From: Rhabdornis inornatus | Lineage: Eukaryota; Chordata; Aves; Passeriformes; Rhabdornithidae | Direction of reading: 5' to 3' | Assembly: GCA_013397075.1 (NCBI GenBank) | Contig: VWZS01007725.1 | Location: 476,710-540,709 of the forward strand | DNA length: 64,000 bases | In this document: one piece after another, positions 37,433 through 49,700 of the stretch | How the letters are laid out: each line of letters begins with the position of its first letter | Numbering within the stretch: position 1 is the stretch's first letter | Notes under the pieces: generated by a model | What the model was told of the DNA's origin: nothing | Seen by the model: only the letters and a program-made list of their open reading frames with translations | Databases searched by the model: none | Position numbers and translations under genes: made by a program

Positions 37433-37990
37433 GTATGCATAATGAAATTATTAAATCATGCGTTTTCAAATAATCAAAGTCATGCTGTTTCAGCTATGCA
37501 GAAATCCTGTTCCTCTTATGAGACATCTAGCCAGATTCAGAATTTGTTTTGGATTTTACATTTCTTAGAAGGACTCAGAATGAAAAAGAGACTCTGTTTA
37601 GGGCCAGTTCTGCTTTCCTGTATGCCCAGGGCCAGAGATGATGACATTCATATTCTTCTTGTGTCGCTGCAGAGAGAAAATAACTTTGCAGTCAGATTTT
37701 ATGCTCTAAAGAAAATCATTCACACTGTGACAGAACTTCAAAATATTTCAATCCTTATTCTGTATATGCTGCTGGCTATGACTGCAGTGCAGAATAAAAA
37801 TGCTTCACTGAATCAGTACTTATGGGAAGGGGTAAAGTTTCCAAATCACTCCTTTCCATCTTAATTCTGTAACTAATCCCTCATCCCTGCTATATCTCCA
37901 GTCTGAGATGGCTCCCCTGTAACTGCACAGCTCCCTGCTTTGGCATCCCTGACACAGTTGGTTGCTCAACACTGCTTGAATATTGTGCAG

Positions 37991-38149
37991 GGGAAGGTCA
38001 GATGGTGCTATGTGGGCTGCTGCATATGGAAGCAGCTCCTGGCTGTGGGGAACCTCCCCAGGGAAATGTGCCCTGGAGTGGGTGCTGAAGGAGGTGAATC
38101 AGAAAGACACTTTTGGTGCAAGTACAGTGCATCCTACCCTCCCACCAAG
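37991..38149 (+). other. exon-like segment (159 nt, 53 open codons), unverified
   Basis: The segment follows attgtgcag (weak pyrimidine tract) and is followed by the strong donor gtaagg after CACCAAG. It is a multiple of three in length, typical of an internal exon, and open in its first frame for all 53 codons (containing ERHFWCKYSASYPPTK at the end). The peptide has several Cys and Trp residues but no domain I can name. The weak acceptor argues against it. Confidence 0.15.
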
Positions 38150-41100
38150 GTAAGGTTTCCTTTCAAAAGCATGCTGCTCAGGCTTTTTTACCTAAAATGA
38201 AACTTCGTGTGCTTTTTCGAGTGATGATCAGATGTGTTCCATGTTATTCTCTTTGGGTCACTTAGAGGAGCATGTGAGAAAGCAGCTGAAAACAAACAGG
38301 AAAGTTGTTATCAAGGAGCACATTGACTTGCCAAGGCCATGGAAGTGACTGAACTGACGGACATTAATAGACTTGTTTTAATGAAAAAAAATTATTACAG
38401 AGGAAGTGGCACAGCACATATAAAGCAGCTGCACTGTAAGACTCACTTACAGATTAATTTTTGCAGGTCCTAAACAGAGCCTCAGGGAAAAGAGCAGTGA
38501 ACAAGTCCCTCCCTACCTCAGTGTGCCACATTTATGAAACTGAGTAACAACAGCAGTCTCTCTAAGAAGGCAAAGAAATTTAATCAAAAAGCAAAATATC
38601 ATATGTACACTTCAAACAGAGAAATTGTATTTTTTTTTGGGCCAAGGGGAAGAGTTTAATTTTGACAAAAGAATTTGTAAGAACACATCTGCCTTACCAT
38701 AATGAAAACTGCCACCACCAGTCTCGTTTTTATTACAGAAGTGCTGTTCCTGAAGACACCAGATCCACATGTGCAATTCTCCATCTGAAAATCGAAACAT
38801 CACAGACCAAATTACACCTGCAGCTTCAGAGAGCCCCAGTGAAAGAGCCAACAATTACATGGCATTACTGCCATACTGCACTACTGGGATGGCACACTTG
38901 CTCTGCAGCTCAGATGATGGGGACAACGTGGTGACAAGACAGAAGTCATTACTCCACCAGAAAGTGTTAATCGGGGACAATGGAAATGCCAGACTAGCTA
39001 TATGCAGACAGCAGATGGAGAAGGAAGAAAAGAAAATAATCAAATTGTGCATTAAGACTGAGCTTCCTTAGATGCCTGTTTGCATTTGCATTCATCTTGT
39101 GAGATGAATTTGCTATTTTCCTCTAGATAAAGATTTCCTCAAATGACAAAATTTTTAAAAAAAGGCAGAAGTCCCAGCTCAGCAGCAGTGCAGAACAAAC
39201 TCAGAATTTGAAAAGAGCAATTTCTTGTCCCTGAAAGAACAAAGCTGGATGGTTATACTGGTTACCTTCAGCTTTAAAATGTTGCTGCAGAGCTGAGCCT
39301 GACAGTGTTCTCATTTGCTCTGCCTGTGCTGCTCTCTGGAACAGGACATGGTGCTGCCATGGAGAAACCCACCTGGACAGAAGAGTCTGGCAGATATTCA
39401 CAGACCTTCATGTGCAGCTTAAAGCTTTTCCCAACTAGAACCTAATGTCAACAGTGTCCATATTCAGCCTTTCCTTTGCAGAGTTCTGCCTCATCCTCTC
39501 AGCTGCTTTACATCCCACATCAACCTAAAACTCCAACCAGCAGCCAAGAGACGAGCTCTCTGTGGGTTTTAGAGTCTTCAGTGCAATGTATTTGAAAAAT
39601 GTCTTTTACTAAATGGTGTAAAGCCTTTAGCAGTAAAGAGTAGAACAACCTTTTGTCAAAAATAAATTATACCAGTCCTTACTGATTTTTCTTGTCTGAC
39701 ATTCCCAGATCAAATGTGCTCTTTCTACAAGTCAAAGGGTGATATTTCTAACTGCAGTCACTCCAAACTGTGAAGAGCTAAACCCCAAGTTTTTCTTTCT
39801 GTGCTCCATCGTTACTGTAAATAAAAACTTTACAGTGAAGACTCACCTTACCATTTTGTTGCTGATCCATAAAACTTACTTTTTAAACGAGGAAAAAGCT
39901 TCCCAGCTCCATAAACTGGACATGGCTGTGAAGAGCAATTGCACATAAAAGACACAGTTGTGTTCAGCTTTTATTCCCCCAAGCACCCCAAGTGCTCTGA
40001 TGTCTCCTGGCCCCTGGTCCCACTGTCTGACCTTCATGCTCAGCTTCGAAAGGACAGGAGTGGCTGCAGTCTGTATTCTTCTCACCAGGTTGCCTCTGCT
40101 TGAACCTGACAGTAGCAACTTGTGCACACAACAGGGACAAGAGAGAGCAGAGTGAAGCAAGAGGTGAAAACGCCCAAGCTCTTGGCATCAGATGAGATTG
40201 GTACCTCTGTTCCTTGTGGTTTAGGTTTAACTTCCCTCCTCCTCCTCGTTGAGGTTTGCCAAGGAGATTCTTCTTCTGCCATGTGATGCTGATGTTTGAG
40301 CTCTGCTGGCAGAGCTGACAGCAGCAATATCTTCAGCTCTCCACAGAGGTGCTGGTTGAGAGCAGACCTGCAGTGAGCACCACACAAACCTGCAGTAGTG
40401 TCCTCCCCAGTGAGATTACACAGCCAAAATGATGGATTTTAGGAAATTAATAAATCAACATTTATTTATGAGTGGACACTGGGAGGATCCTTAAAATCTA
40501 TTTCACTAACAACAACAATAAAATTGAAATTTCAAAAAACAGAAAATATGTCAAATACCAAAGGGACATCCTACTGAGGGAGAGGAAATCAAGTTGATTT
40601 GACTCCAGAAACAAAACCTGAATACTTTGAATATTTCTTTCTGTACAATTGATGCAATTACTTTTATTTTTCCAGACAAAAACTACTCTTCCATCCTTTT
40701 TTCTTCTTTTGAAATAAGTATTAGTCCAAAATATTTGTCATGAAGGTGGAGTGAATGGTGCTGGCTTTCACTCTTGGACTCTCCTGAGGAAAGAAACTTA
40801 TCAACAAAGAGATGATGGTGACCAGATCCAGACCAACACAGCTCTCATACCTTATAACACATTGTTTGAAGCCATGTCAGAGCCCAGCCCACTGTTCTGT
40901 CTGACCTTAGCCTCCAGCCCCTGTCCCAAAGTGGTGGCACAGAGCTCTGTGGTCCCCAGGCTGCCATCAGCAGCAGAGCTGTTGATAAACCCCAAGTGTC
41001 CAGGCCCCAGAGCAGAATCACCCTGAAGCCCTTCACTGGCAATGAAAGCCCTTTTGAACAACTCCTCTGTAAAAAGTACACTGAGCTGCTCTGTGGGATT

Positions 41101-44100
41101 TTTTGGTGTATGGCACAGACTTTTTTTGTCACTCCAAGGATCCCTCCTTCAGTCCTCTCCTGCTCCAGATCTCCCAGCCTTTCTGCACATACACTTCTCT
41201 TTGATCTCCTTCCTTCCCAGCCGGAACTGGCAGGGCTCGCATCCTTTTTTTCCTGGTTATTGTCAGTATGAAAGATGTCCTAAATACCAGGTTAGAGGTG
41301 GATAACAGACATTTTACATCTGCATGAAAAAGGCACTGCACAGTTATTTCCCATCTCCATTAAGTGTGCGGTTCACATTCAAACAGATCACTCGATCTTT
41401 CTTAGACAATTTATCTCTCTCATTCTTTTCTCTTTTTTCTTTTCTCTGCAGTCTCCCACAGCAAGGTCCCCAAAGTTATCTAATAAACATAGATGTTATT
41501 GCATCCTCCCACAATAATTCTAAATACCATACAGGATACATTGCCTAATAAATGATATAATTACTGTGAAGAAGGAAACCAGCGCTCCTGAAAATTCTGT
41601 GAGCAACTGTGAGTTGCTCTTTATCTTGTTGTAGAAATTGTTTCCATTTCTTTTCTTGAGTGTGTTTTTTTGTCCTGCTTTGCCTTCCAAGCTCCTTTTT
41701 TGCCTCAATGTTTGTGACCACGTGCAAGAAATGTATATCTCCAGGCACAGAAATATAAAGTGCAGTCATTCTGAACTGGCACGGGAATGCAGGTCCACCC
41801 AGTTAATTTTTTCCCATTGTACTGGGTGGAGTGGCTCTGCACAACCACTCATATACACACCCTTTCTTTTTTGGTACTGTTAATTATTTTAAACTGCTGT
41901 TCAGGTTGGTAGCATAGCTTATTACTGTAGAAAATGGGCAGTTTCTCTCCTTCTGTGGTGACTTGCAAGTTATGAAAAGCTTTTTAGCTTGATTTATTCT
42001 GAATTCTGCCATGTCTTGCTGATTTATCTATTATGCTCTAAAATAAGGCCAATTAAGCCCAGCAGTTAAGCCAGACAAAGAGAAAGACATGCATTTCCCT
42101 ACCCAAAAGGTACTTTTGAAACAAAAAGACAGTGCTTTAAGCCAGTAAATGGTATCTTTTGCTTTGAACTAAGGGCAGCACCATAGGATTATCACTGACT
42201 CTGTTGTCATGGGCACCTCACATTATTACTCCACTTTGCTTTGTTACCACATTCACTCAAAGCAGTGACACACAAAGGAGAAGGCAGAGCTGTCAAGTGC
42301 TCCAAGGCTGGGATTGCTGAACGCTGTATTTTAATAATCTGACTTGTTCACGTGAGCCAGCCAGCCTCCACCAAGGCAGAGCTGTTGTTGGCCAACCAAA
42401 ACACAGCTGTTGTAGCTCATTTTGAAGTCTACCAGCCTTTCTGCTGTCCGCTTTCAGAGATTATGCTTAATCTTCTGTATGCAGGGCTTATGTCACCTTA
42501 TTGAGGAAGGGTTTCACTGACAGCCTCAGCGTTTTCTCCTCTTTGCCTCATCCTTTGTGGTTCTGGCAGGAGAGAAGATTCAGTAGAAACATACCCAGGC
42601 AAAAAGCAAAACAGTGTGAATGTCGTGTGGTTCTGCCTCACAGGCAGCCCACGGCTGTGCAAGGGCCCGGGGAAACACAAAGTTTTTGGGAAAAGTGCGA
42701 GCTGTATTTTGGAATCAGTTCTCCATACTGTGGGAACCAACCTTCTGGTGTGGCTTAAGCCAGTGGGCACATGCCCAAAACAGAAGCTGTGTTTTAAGTT
42801 GAGTTTTACATTTTTGGGTTGTTTTTTTTTTAAGCTTTCTCTGAAACCCAAGTGAAATTAAAGTGTGGGAGGGGAGGCAGTTGTCTAATCTGTACAGATC
42901 AAAATTTCATAAAATCTTAAGTGAGTAGCAGCAAAACAAAGCAGCTGAGCCTCCCCAGCCTGCCAGCATCTCCCCATGGCCTCATCTGGGCTGTGCAAAA
43001 GCCAAATCAGAGCTATAAGTAACTCTGCTCCACTGCCAAGGACTCATCACTTCGGTTTATCCAGAAGGGCTTCTGCACCAAAGATAGCCCCAGGCATGTG
43101 GGTTACATTTCAGGTCTGCTTTCAGCAGAGGGAAGCTGAGTGTTGGTCTTCAGGCCCATGATTGCTGTAAAAACCCATATTTGATCTTTTTTTACTGCCT
43201 GGTGTCACAGTGCTCCTCTAATGACCACTGGTTGTTGCCACAGTTGAATAAGTTTCCCAGATCAACCAGCAAAAAGAGAAACCCTCCACCCTTGGTTCTT
43301 TTTTCATTTTATAATTATCTGCTGTTTCTCTACACTTGCTCTTCTATCCTTACGTTTTGCTCCTGCCTGGATGTGCCCAGTGCCTCGCAATTAAAACGAA
43401 GCTGCTCTATACAGTTCACAATCTAAGATCACATGCTGCCAGCCCTGGCTCATTAGAGCAATCCCACTGGAGAGAATAAGGCTGTTTCACACCAGGCCTG
43501 CTTGCTCGGTGTAGTTAAGTTCTGACCTTTAGTTACATCTTTTAAAACATCAGCAAAACGTTCTCTGACTCACTGCTAATAATATACCTGCTAATGGGAG
43601 GAATCTCTAAAAAATACATCCAAATATTTTTATATAATAATCAGAAAACTTTCATTCCCAAAGGGAAGGAATAGTTGCACTTTCAACATCACTTGTGTTT
43701 TGGCCTGGAGGTGTCCTACATGCTGTGCCAAAAAGTAATAATTAAAGGGACACAGTCAACATAAAACTAAGTTTATTGAAATTCCTAACCTGTGCTCCTT
43801 GGCAATGCAGTAGGGTGTTCAGAGTGAGGAGTTTTTTAATATAAGTTTGTTTTGCACCACTCAGGCTCTTTGTTCTTTCTGCAGTGCTCAGTTTTAAGTA
43901 TAAAATCTGTTTTTTCTGGTTTCACTTCTAGTTTGTGTTCGATCACTCAGTGTTTCTGTGCTGTATGTGTTCTGAATTTAAAAGACATCTGCTTCACTTC
44001 AGCTGGATCCCCTACTGTCAGTCTTTGCTTCCTCCTGTTATATGCATGTTAAAATATCATTGGCATGAATATGCAAGGAAACTAAATGCAAAGCCAGCAC

Positions 44101-44986
44101 CACAAATAATTGCTGATCCTTTTAAAGTGTCCAAGCCTCTCATGAGGTCTTTGATGCAGAGGCTGTTAAGCAAGACAAAGATTTTTGACTGCTCTCTTTG
44201 CAAGCAACAAGAGTGAGCATCTGCAATTACTTTATGAAAGCAACCACTGGTGAGAATTACAAATCAATACAATGCAATGTGCTTGGTGTATTTTATTTTA
44301 ATGAAACCCTGCTTCACACAGCATTTGGAATTTCTCAGCTGCCTTGCTCATCCCTGGCATCCAGGCAGGGTGATAAAGGAGTGAGCCACCTCCTCCCCAG
44401 CTAGGGTCATGTGGCAGATGATACAAGAGATCCCACAAATTTTCCTGATTTCTTTTTTTTGGTGGGGTTTCCCCTGATTGGACAGCGTTGCAAGTAATTC
44501 ACTGTAAATCACAATTCACTTGCTTGCCAAGTGTTTGCAAGTAAAATTGCAAGAGATTCAAATGAAACGAAGAAGAAATATAAAAATGCATAACTCTGTG
44601 TCTGCAGGCGGGCGTGATGCTCCTGCTGTGTCAGAGGCAGCTGTTCCAAGCAGACAGACCCCAGCCAGATGTTGGCACCCTGCCCTGCCCAGAAAGAGAG
44701 AGAGAGAATGGAGAGGGGGAGTCAGCTCCCACCCCTGGGTTTGAGTGTAGGGACTCTGCCCTCCATGCCAGGCTCAGGGTCTTGTTCATGCATCCCCACA
44801 GCTTCTGGCCAGGAGCCACCTGCATCTGGCCAGCAAAAAACTGAGCCAGATGAACTTATGTCCATCTGCACCCGTGGCCTGTTCGTGCTCAGGGTGCAGT
44901 TGGAGGTTACAGCTAAACCAATCTTGCTTCTAGGAACACTGCCCTGAGCAAGGCCTGTCTGATCCAGAAGATTTGACGTTCTCAAG

Positions 44987-45035
44987 ATGAAAAAAACAAA
45001 AAAACAAACACCCAAAACAAAAAGAACAAGCATTT
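44987..45035. repeat. A-rich / (AAAC)n-like low complexity
   Basis: A run of A with interspersed C and G (aaaaaacaaaaaaacaaac and similar). It may be the tail of a retrotransposed piece, but no element is recognised upstream. Confidence 0.7.
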
Positions 45036-46075
45036 TTATGTCAAAGCTGTACCATTATTCCTCCACTTACAGGGGTCAGAATACAGGGGTCTGGTGGTCT
45101 TACAGGGACAATGACAATGACAGCCCAAAGGCTGTGTAACAGCCTGCTCTGCCAGTGACTCCTTCTAACATGTCCAGAGATGAGGAAAAAGGTGAGAACA
45201 AAAAAGCTCTCAGAAAGTCTAATGGATAGACTCGAGAAATCCATAGGCTGCCCACTAGGATTGCTCAGGCTGGAATGGAGGATGTGGATATAATACTGAT
45301 CTTTGCAGGGAGAGCCAACCCTTCCTCTGCAGCAGCAGCAGTAAGGAGATGACCCAAACAAGAGACACTGCACATTTCCAAAGGTTCAAGAGAGCACTGG
45401 GAAATAAAAACTATAAATATTTAGGTTGTGTGAGTGCTCAGACAGGTCAAAAAGCCAAGGGGAAGATGAGAGAGGTTCCTGGCAGAGCAGCACTGCTGGG
45501 AAGAAGCCCTCTTCCTCCCAAGGACTGGGGGCTTTGCTGTAGCTGTGATGCTTCTCTTTGGAATCTCATTTAATTCAAATCCCTTTCAGTCTTGATTTGT
45601 AATTCTTCATGAAAAGCAGTTGTTGTTTTTTACTTCAAGGGCTCAGTAGCCACTTGGCTCCTTTCCAGCAGATGCTCCCCACACACAGCCAGGGCTGTGT
45701 GCTCCTCTGTATTGCAGCTTTTATTTGTATATCCCTCCCTTGAATGCAATGAAGAGGGGTTTGTCTGCACAGCACCCTGCAGGGGTGGGAGGGGGAGCCT
45801 GCAGAGCCCAGAGGGTTCAAGGGTGAATTTAGGCAGAATTACAGCCACGTGCAGAGGCTGCTCCCGGGAGCACTGGGGCCTTTGTGGATGTGAGCAGGCT
45901 TGGCAGCTCCTGGGGCTTCAGCACAGCTGCTGGGGATGGGCCCCTCCGGAGGCACAAGGGACAGGGACACTGCTGGGACAGGCTCCTGCTGCTCCTGGGC
46001 ACTGCAGGGCACACTCTGCTCTCGGCTGCTCCACAAAGAGCAGCATCACCTCTCTGCAGACAGAGCTTGTCTTTG

Positions 46076-46081
46076 CACTGG
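46076..46081 (+). repeat. target-site duplication, 5' copy (CACTGG)
   Basis: CACTGG directly precedes the LTR that starts at 46082 and is repeated exactly after the LTR end (46776-46781). This is the host sequence duplicated on integration. Confidence 0.9.
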
Positions 46082-46775
46082 TGTTGCGGAAGATAAAACT
46101 GGCAAACCTTATAAATATGATTGCCTGGCAAAAGATTTTGAGAATATGGAAACTATAAGTGAGATTGAAATGAAAGCTATCTTTGAGATACCAAACCTTA
46201 GTTATTGAGCAGCTAGAAAACAATAGCATGGCCAGCTGAAAGTAATCCCTTCTTGATTGAACAATTCCCTCTGCTTGCAGACAGGTCCAAGGGTCAGAGA
46301 AGACCCTACTAGCTTGGCAGAGGGGTCCAAAGAGTAGTTTTTAGGGATTAAAGTGTAACACAGTATGGTAATGTAACGATTCTTATAGGCTCTATGTAAA
46401 TGCTATATAGGATTTGTATCTTGTATTAGATTGGTTAGTGAAAATTAGAATATTCAACACAGAAGAAGATTTATTGTATTGTAACGGGAACCTCACTCTC
46501 TTACTTTACTCTTTTTACCTCTTACTTCTCTCTCTTACACCTTGCTCTCTTACTCCTGCTCTTATGCTCTTACCTCTTACGCTCTTACACCCCGCTCTCT
46601 TACCCCTCTCTTTACTCTTACCCTCCTGCTCTCACAGCCCTGCTCCGAGCTGTGGCTGGCAGCTCCAAGCAAAGCCTTCTACCCACGCCCTTTGCAATAA
46701 ACCACCAGTTCCAAAACCTGGCTTTAGAGACCTCTCCGTCAGTCCCGACCGTCCAGACCACCTGCAGCTCCTACA
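46082..46775 (+). mobile_element. solo LTR, ERVK-like (class II), intact ends
   Basis: The element starts TGTTGCGGAAGATAAAAC and ends GCTCCTACA, giving TG...CA termini, with an exact 6-bp duplication CACTGG on both sides. Six bases is the usual size for class II (beta-retrovirus-like, ERVK) elements. It has a TATA-like ctatatag at 46403-46410 and a poly(A) signal AATAAA at 46696-46701, which set the orientation to plus. Between them lies a pyrimidine-rich run of CTCTTAC-type units. The block order agrees with a songbird LTR I know. No internal viral genes remain, so this is a solo LTR. The perfect duplication suggests a fairly recent insertion compared with the other elements here. Confidence 0.92.
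46494..46630 (+). repeat. CTCTTAC-type pyrimidine repeat inside the LTR
   Basis: About ten imperfect units built on CTCTTAC, with variants CTCTTACTC, CTCTTACAC and CTCTTACGC, on a nearly pure pyrimidine strand between the TATA-like site and the poly(A) signal of the LTR. The unit number is likely to vary between copies and individuals. Confidence 0.85.
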
Positions 46776-46781
46776 CACTGG
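46776..46781 (+). repeat. target-site duplication, 3' copy (CACTGG)
   Basis: Exact copy of 46076-46081, directly after the LTR end at 46775. Confidence 0.9.
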
Positions 46782-49700
46782 GAATGACATCATTCCCTCT
46801 GTCCTTTTGCAGCATCCTGAGCAGCTTTGGACACAAACACCCAAGCTGAGCAGCCTGCCCTTGGTCTGCACTCAGCTGGGCCTCCTGCTGCAGTGGCCAT
46901 CCTGGAGAACGTGTGCCTTTTGGGCTTTGGGTGTTCCCAGGGTGGGCAGAAGGCTCACTGCACCCCTTCAAAATTCTCCATCTCTCCTGGTGAAGGTGTG
47001 GCCCCCAGGGAGAAATACCTCATTTGCTGAAATTCAGCCAGTTTCTCAGCCACACTGCATTTAGGATGTCCAAATCCTATCCGGAGAGGCTGGCCCATGT
47101 GCTGCAGTGGGGAACTAAATCCCTATGAGAGCTTGTTTGGACTGAATTGTGCATGTGCACAAGGGAGAACCTGCTGAAATGATAAAAACCTAGGCTATGT
47201 CCCTGTGCCAGTGTTTGGCTGTGCTGATAATATTACAGTTTCTGGGGCAAGTTGGAGCAAAGTGACAGGTTTACCCTTTACTTTGGAAGTGAACTTATAC
47301 TCTGAATGTGGAAGTAAAAGAACTTGAAAGGAACAAAGAAAACATAGGACTAGTACTGAGAGGTCAGCAAAACAGCCAGAAAAGCCCTCCAGGTCCCTGA
47401 TACTCACATGATGTGGGTGCTCTGTACAAGCCAAGAGCCCTTTGATTCTGATGGCAGCATCCAGCTTGTGCCACGGGGATTTCCCCATGGGTTCCATTTT
47501 GGGGGACCCTCTGTTACAGCATGGGCTGCTTTTGTACCATGTGTTTGAAACCTTTTGTCTGCCTGCAGCAGCTGGCCACTGGTGCCCTGAAGGTGCAGGA
47601 CAGGCAGGGATCACCTGATAACACCTAACTCTCTCCAGAAGTGACACCTGTTCTTCCTCAGACACCTTCAGCACTGAGCACATGGCTTGCTGCACCACCA
47701 GCCTTCCCAGAGGCAGGAGAGGGAGGGTGGTGTGTAACAAACCTGCACGTCCCTCAGAGAAACCCCTTTGGATGTACATTAGGAGGGATCAACTTTTTGA
47801 AGTCAACTGCTATGAATCAAGTTACCTCAGTTCTGTTTTGCTCTGCCATTGACTTGTTCTTCCATCACAGGCAAGTCACTTAATCTTGATATAAGAATTG
47901 TAGGAACATGTATCCAGGGGAAGTCTGTTCCATGCTTTTCTGGTCTGTCTGTCTTTGAAAAGCAGTCTATTCTGCTTTTCAAATGGCTTTGCTCACTTTC
48001 TACGTTTTCCATGTTCAGTTTATCTGGAGATATGCCTTTAAAGTTTAGAAGAGGGTAGTATAGATTAGAAGTCCTTGTTAAAGAGGCAAACATGCAGCAG
48101 ATGGTTTAAAATTGTAGTGAAGGTCTAGCTGGTTAAAGAGTGAGTTAAATGGAAAGGAAGCTGTGGTTGGTAGGGCATAGAGCCTCATGTTCTCACCCCA
48201 TCAGCCCACAAAAACAATTATGGGGCTCCTACAAAGATTTCAAGATTCATTGTACACTTGGCTGCCCGCTTTTTTGCCATAAAGAGCTATAAATGTGTCA
48301 TGCTCCCCATGGCATGAACTTGTCTGGCAACACAGCCTCTTCTGAACAAAGTATTTCTATAGTGGCACTACACACACAGTGTTGCAGCTTGCTATGGATC
48401 ATTGAGTATCCCCTTCCCAGAGCAGAAATGTGAAGGGCAAACTGCTGACACCCCTGGGCCTGTGGACTTTCCTTCTGCCTGTGCCAGCTTTGGGAAGTTC
48501 CACATTGCCCAGCTGCTTCCCATTGCTTTTACACAGGACACATGCAGGGTGGTAAACTGGGAACAGAGCTTGCCTTTGGGTGTGGCTTTTGGGGAGTACT
48601 TAATGATACACTTGTGCTACTAAAGCCCATGATTTTGATGTGCTTTAGTACAATTCTGATCCTAAAGGGTATTGCCCAGCAAACATTCGTCCCAGTGAGT
48701 CTTTGGGGTTCTTTGTGTTTCAACTTACTTTGACAATTCACCTGTCTTGCTTAGGTAATGGCAAAAATATTCCCCTAGAATCTGGTTGAAGAATTTATAT
48801 TCAAGAGCCAGGATGCTGTCATTATACTGATCTTTTCTTATGCAAGTGTCAATCCAGCTCATAGACTGGTGCACCCACTGTGTGCTCCTTCTTCACCCCT
48901 TACCAGCACCTCCTTCTTCATCCTCGCTCTCCTACACAGCTCAGTCCATATCTTGCACAAACTATGCCCACATTTTCACCCCCGAGTTTCTAATGTAGAG
49001 AAGACATGGCACCTCTGTCCCTGGGTCCATTCCTGGTCTCTGTGTAGGAATAGATAATAAAATGCTTCTAATTTTATCTTTATTAGGCTTTCCAAAAGCC
49101 TTTGGAAAACAAGATGTCTGTCTGAGGGAGTCCCAAAATTCACAGGCTCAGTTAACTGCTTGGACTAGAAACCACCTGGAGGGCTTTTTAAAATTTTTTT
49201 GACCTGTGAAAATTTAAATTCAGCAACCAATGTTTTCTCTCCAAGAGATGTTGAAATTACCACCTCTTAACTCCAAAGAAAAAGCTGCTTTCCCTGATTT
49301 CCTTAAAATGTTTTAGGTGTTAGTGATTAACAATGTAAGCCTTCATTTCTGTCTTTGCAATACTGAATTTTGTGCATATGGCAAGTGATGCAGGTACACC
49401 AACCATTGCTAAAACGGACCAGCACTTCCAACAACAATAATTCACTTCAGCTGCTCATAGTTTTGCCAAATTGCAACTATTTGGGTTGAAACTTCCTAAG
49501 CAGAGAATTTCTGCTTCTTGCTGATTAATTTGCTTTAAATATCAGCAAAAATGTTTCAACTGTTCTTTGGCCAAGACTAAAGAGATGCAGTATTGGACAT
49601 TGTTCTTACTACGTTATGGTGGACATTTTTATCCATTTCATAAAATAAATTATGTCACTCACATGTATTGTACTCTAAGCTTGTCATTTCTTGGATATGA

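Larger units (their letters stand above)
35615..46075. other. unique non-coding DNA with low-complexity pieces
   Basis: No recognised gene or RNA. Exon-like segments at 37410-37432 and 37991-38149 are listed separately. A GA run lies at about 44694-44708 and an A/AAAC-rich run at 44987-45035. From about 44600 to 46060 the sequence is more GC-rich and open frames become longer (up to 153 codons), but these match no known family. Confidence 0.55.

Noticed and set aside
38662..39071. Exon-like stretch after ttattacag near 38738 with long open frames
   Set aside because: The upstream tract is acceptable but no convincing donor follows, and the peptides match nothing known.
46414..47064. 216-codon plus-strand open frame
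   Set aside because: Its first half is the CTCTTAC-type pyrimidine repeat and the 3' part of the solo LTR, and it runs across the LTR border into unique DNA. It is a by-product of the repeat.
47195..47779. 194-codon minus-strand open frame
   Set aside because: No recognised domain and no other coding sign.
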